Position numbers and translations under genes: made by a program
Assembly (NCBI RefSeq): GCF_005403045.1
Contig: NZ_BJCL01000008.1
Location: 1 to 64,000, forward strand
Source of the DNA: Pseudaquabacterium pictum
Lineage (GTDB): Bacteria; Pseudomonadota; Gammaproteobacteria; Burkholderiales; Burkholderiaceae_C
DNA: 64,000 nt
Direction: 5' to 3'
Part shown: positions 62,024-64,000 of the stretch, in pieces
Layout: each line of letters begins with the position of its first letter
Position numbering within the stretch: position 1 is the stretch's first letter
Notes under the pieces: generated by a model
What the model was told of the DNA's origin: nothing
What the model saw: only the letters and a program-made list of their open reading frames with translations
Database searches by the model: none

Positions 62024-63282
62024 TCCCTGCCCCCCCGCATCAAGCTGCGGTTCTCGATGTCCACCCGCACCACGATGGCCAGTGCCACCAGGTTCATCAG
62101 GATGGCCGAGCCGCCGTAGCTCAGCAGCGGCAGGGTCAGGCCCTTGGTGGGCAGCGCGCCCAGGTTCACGCCCATGTTGATCAGCGTCTGGCCGCCGATC
62201 CAGATGCCGATGCCCTGCACCATCAGGCCGGCGAACACGCGGTCGAGCACCACCGCCTGGCGGCCGATGACGAAGATGCGGCGGGTCAGCCAGAAGAAGG
62301 CCAGGATCACGCAGGCGACGCCGATGAAGCCCAGCTCCTCACCGATGACCGCCAGCAGGAAGTCGGTGTGGGCCTCGGGAAGGTAGTGCAGCTTCTCGAC
62401 GCTGCCACCCAGGCCCTGGCCGGTCAGCTCGCCACGGCCGAATGCGATCAGCGAATGGCTGAGCTGGTAACCCTTGCCGGCCGAGTACTGCGGATCGAAC
62501 GGGTCGGTGAAGGCCAGTGCCCGCTGCAGCCGCCACGGGTTGGTGACGATCATCATCACCATCGCGCCCAGCAGCATGGCCACGCTGACGGCGAACATGC
62601 GGCCGTTCACCCCGCCCAGGAACAGGATGCCCAGCGCCACCGCGGCGATCACCACGAAAGCGCCCATGTCGGGCTCGGCCAGCAGCAGCACGCCGATCAC
62701 CGCCAGCGCCACCGCCATCGGCCACACCGCCTTCAGGAAGCGTTCCTTCACTTCCATCTTGCGCACCATGTAGCTGGCGGCATACATGGCCATGGCCAGC
62801 TTGGCCAGCTCGCTGGGCTGGAAGTTCATCACCCCCAGCGGCAGCCAGCGGCGCGCGCCGTTCACGCCCTTGCCCAGGCCGGGGATCAGCACCAGCACCA
62901 GCAGCACCAGGCTGGCGACGAACAGCCAGGGCGCCGCCCGCTCCCACAGCTTGATCGGCAGCTGCACCACCACCAGCGCGGCGACGAAGGCGATCGCCAG
63001 CGACAGCGCATGCCGGCTGAGGAAGAAGGTGGGGCTGTAGAGCTTGTACTTGGGGCTGTCGGGCAGGGCCACGCTGGCCGAATAGACCATCACCAGGCCC
63101 AGCGACAGCAGGGCCACGATGCACCACACCAGCGCGCTGTCGAAGCCCAAGATGCGCGGCGCCTGGCTGCCGCCGGCGGGGCCGGTCCAGTCGCGGATCG
63201 GCAGGTCCTCGCCGTCGGCGGCGCCGCGCTTCAGGCGCTTGAGCCAGGCCAGCGGCTGCAGGCGTTGCACCAGGCTGCTCAT
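62020..63282 (-). CDS. ftsW: peptidoglycan polymerase FtsW
   Basis: The 420-residue protein has about ten membrane helices of the SEDS family. [39 protein letters not shown] and [15 protein letters not shown] are SEDS hallmarks. A cytoplasmic N-terminal tail of about 45 residues precedes the first helix. It polymerises septal glycan with its cognate class B PBP. It overlaps murD by 4 bases. Confidence 0.96.
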   Translation of the reverse strand: MSSLVQRLQPLAWLKRLKRGAADGEDLPIRDWTGPAGGSQAPRILGFDSALVWCIVALLSLGLVMVYSASVALPDSPKYKLYSPTFFLSRHALSLAIAFVAALVVVQLPIKLWERAAPWLFVASLVLLVLVLIPGLGKGVNGARRWLPLGVMNFQPSELAKLAMAMYAASYMVRKMEVKERFLKAVWPMAVALAVIGVLLLAEPDMGAFVVIAAVALGILFLGGVNGRMFAVSVAMLLGAMVMMIVTNPWRLQRALAFTDPFDPQYSAGKGYQLSHSLIAFGRGELTGQGLGGSVEKLHYLPEAHTDFLLAVIGEELGFIGVACVILAFFWLTRRIFVIGRQAVVLDRVFAGLMVQGIGIWIGGQTLINMGVNLGALPTKGLTLPLLSYGGSAILMNLVALAIVVRVDIENRSLMRGGRE

Positions 63283-64000
63283 GCCAGCGCCTCCCCACGG
63301 TCGGCCGCGATGCCCTGCACCGCAGCCACGAAGACGTCGGCCCGGTGGCCGTAGTTGCGGAACATGTCCAGGCTGGCGCAGGCCGGGCTCAGCAGCACCG
63401 CATCACCCACCCGGGCTTGCTGGAAGCACCAGGCCACAGCCGCCTCCAGGCTGTCATGGCGCTGCTGCGGCACCGCGGCGGCGCCGGCATCGGCGGCCAG
63501 CGCGGCGGCGATGGCATCGGCATCGCGGCCGATCAGCGCCACCGCACGGGCATGGCGGGCCACCGGTGCGGCCAACGGGCTGAAATCCTGGCCCTTGCCG
63601 TCGCCACCCAGGATGACCACCAGCCTGGCCGGCGCCTTGTCGGCACCCAGGCCGATCAGCGCGGCCACGGTGGCACCGACATTCGTGCCCTTGCTGTCGT
63701 CGAAGGCCTCGATGCCGCCGATGGTGGCGATGTACTCCACCCGGTGCGGCTCGCCGGCGTAGTCACGCAGGCCGTGCAGCAGCTGGGCCAGCGGGCAGCC
63801 GATGGCGGTGGCCAGGGCCAGCGCGGCCAAGGCATTGGCGGCGTTGTGGCGGCCGCGCACCCGCAGCGCGTCGGCCGGCATCAGGCGCTGCAGGTGGATC
63901 TCTTCGTCCTCGTCCTTGCGGCGCTTCAGAGTTTCATCGACCTCGCGGGCGCGCACCAACCAGGCCATGCCGTTCTCGACCACCAGGCCGAAGTCGCCCG
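63279..64000 (-). CDS. murD: UDP-N-acetylmuramoylalanine--D-glutamate ligase MurD (C-terminal part)
   Basis: The reading frame enters from the right window edge ([15 protein letters not shown]) and ends at 63279, so only the C-terminal roughly 240 residues are visible. Mur-ligase C-terminal features are seen: [59 protein letters not shown] and [18 protein letters not shown]. It adds D-glutamate to UDP-MurNAc-L-Ala. Confidence 0.96.
   Translation of the reverse strand, partial: GDFGLVVENGMAWLVRAREVDETLKRRKDEDEEIHLQRLMPADALRVRGRHNAANALAALALATAIGCPLAQLLHGLRDYAGEPHRVEYIATIGGIEAFDDSKGTNVGATVAALIGLGADKAPARLVVILGGDGKGQDFSPLAAPVARHARAVALIGRDADAIAAALAADAGAAAVPQQRHDSLEAAVAWCFQQARVGDAVLLSPACASLDMFRNYGHRADVFVAAVQGIAADRGEALA

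Noticed and set aside
1-64000. CRISPR arrays, tRNA or rRNA genes, prophage or transposase genes
   Set aside because: No regularly spaced repeats, cloverleaf-like stretches, rRNA sequence, integrase or transposase motifs were seen on reading the window.

Overview
The window is very GC-rich DNA with dense, often overlapping genes and few intergenic gaps. The dcw cell-wall/division cluster, lpxC, ychF, ruvC and a dsbC/ubi neighbourhood indicate a Gram-negative bacterium. Three separate Bug/TctC-type solute-binding proteins, a PEP-CTERM protein and GC-rich intergenic hairpins suggest Burkholderiales, probably the Rubrivivax/Leptothrix/Ideonella side. That placement is inference from gene content. 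No tRNA, rRNA, CRISPR array, insertion sequence or integrase gene was recognised.

Left part (1-11.3 kb). A minus-strand set runs ubi-type flavin hydroxylase, dsbC, DUF3429, M61 peptidase (cut by the window edge). Divergent from it are the GTPases ychF and ylqF-like, then a lipid block: wax ester synthase/DGAT, short-chain dehydrogenase, acyl-CoA synthetase and a TauE-type permease.

Catabolic block (11.3-23.3 kb). An IclR regulator is divergent from a two-subunit aconitase-family hydratase, an isocitrate-lyase-family lyase and a Bug receptor. The set resembles the dimethylmaleate hydratase/dimethylmalate lyase steps. It is followed by a GntR/FCD regulator, a complete Liv-type ABC importer and an AMP-forming acid:CoA ligase. 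Candidate operators lie in both regulatory gaps.

Secreted and envelope functions (23.3-32.6 kb). A secreted zinc metalloprotease with a PKD domain sits behind a candidate cyclic-di-GMP-I riboswitch. Then come a sorbosone-dehydrogenase-like protein with its diheme cytochrome c, a CHRD/PEP-CTERM protein, an acyltransferase with a CdsA homologue whose signature is degenerate, ruvC, a TPR protein, two tiny membrane proteins and lpxC.

Accessory stretch (32.6-55.0 kb). lpxC and ftsZ, neighbours in many proteobacteria, are about 22.5 kb apart here. Between them lie a heme-sensor/Ser-Thr kinase pair, a fused Baeyer-Villiger monooxygenase-esterase, a CoA-transferase-like pair, an orphan MoxR/VWA chaperone pair and several metabolic genes. 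At the right end is a tartrate module (Bug receptor, LysR, D-tartrate dehydratase) bounded on its left by a decayed copy of the ftsZ 3' end. The two target promoters of that module share a repeated operator-promoter sequence.

Right end (55.1-64.0 kb). The minus-strand dcw genes run murD (partial), ftsW, murG, murC, ddlB, ftsQ, ftsA, ftsZ and end at a strong hairpin.
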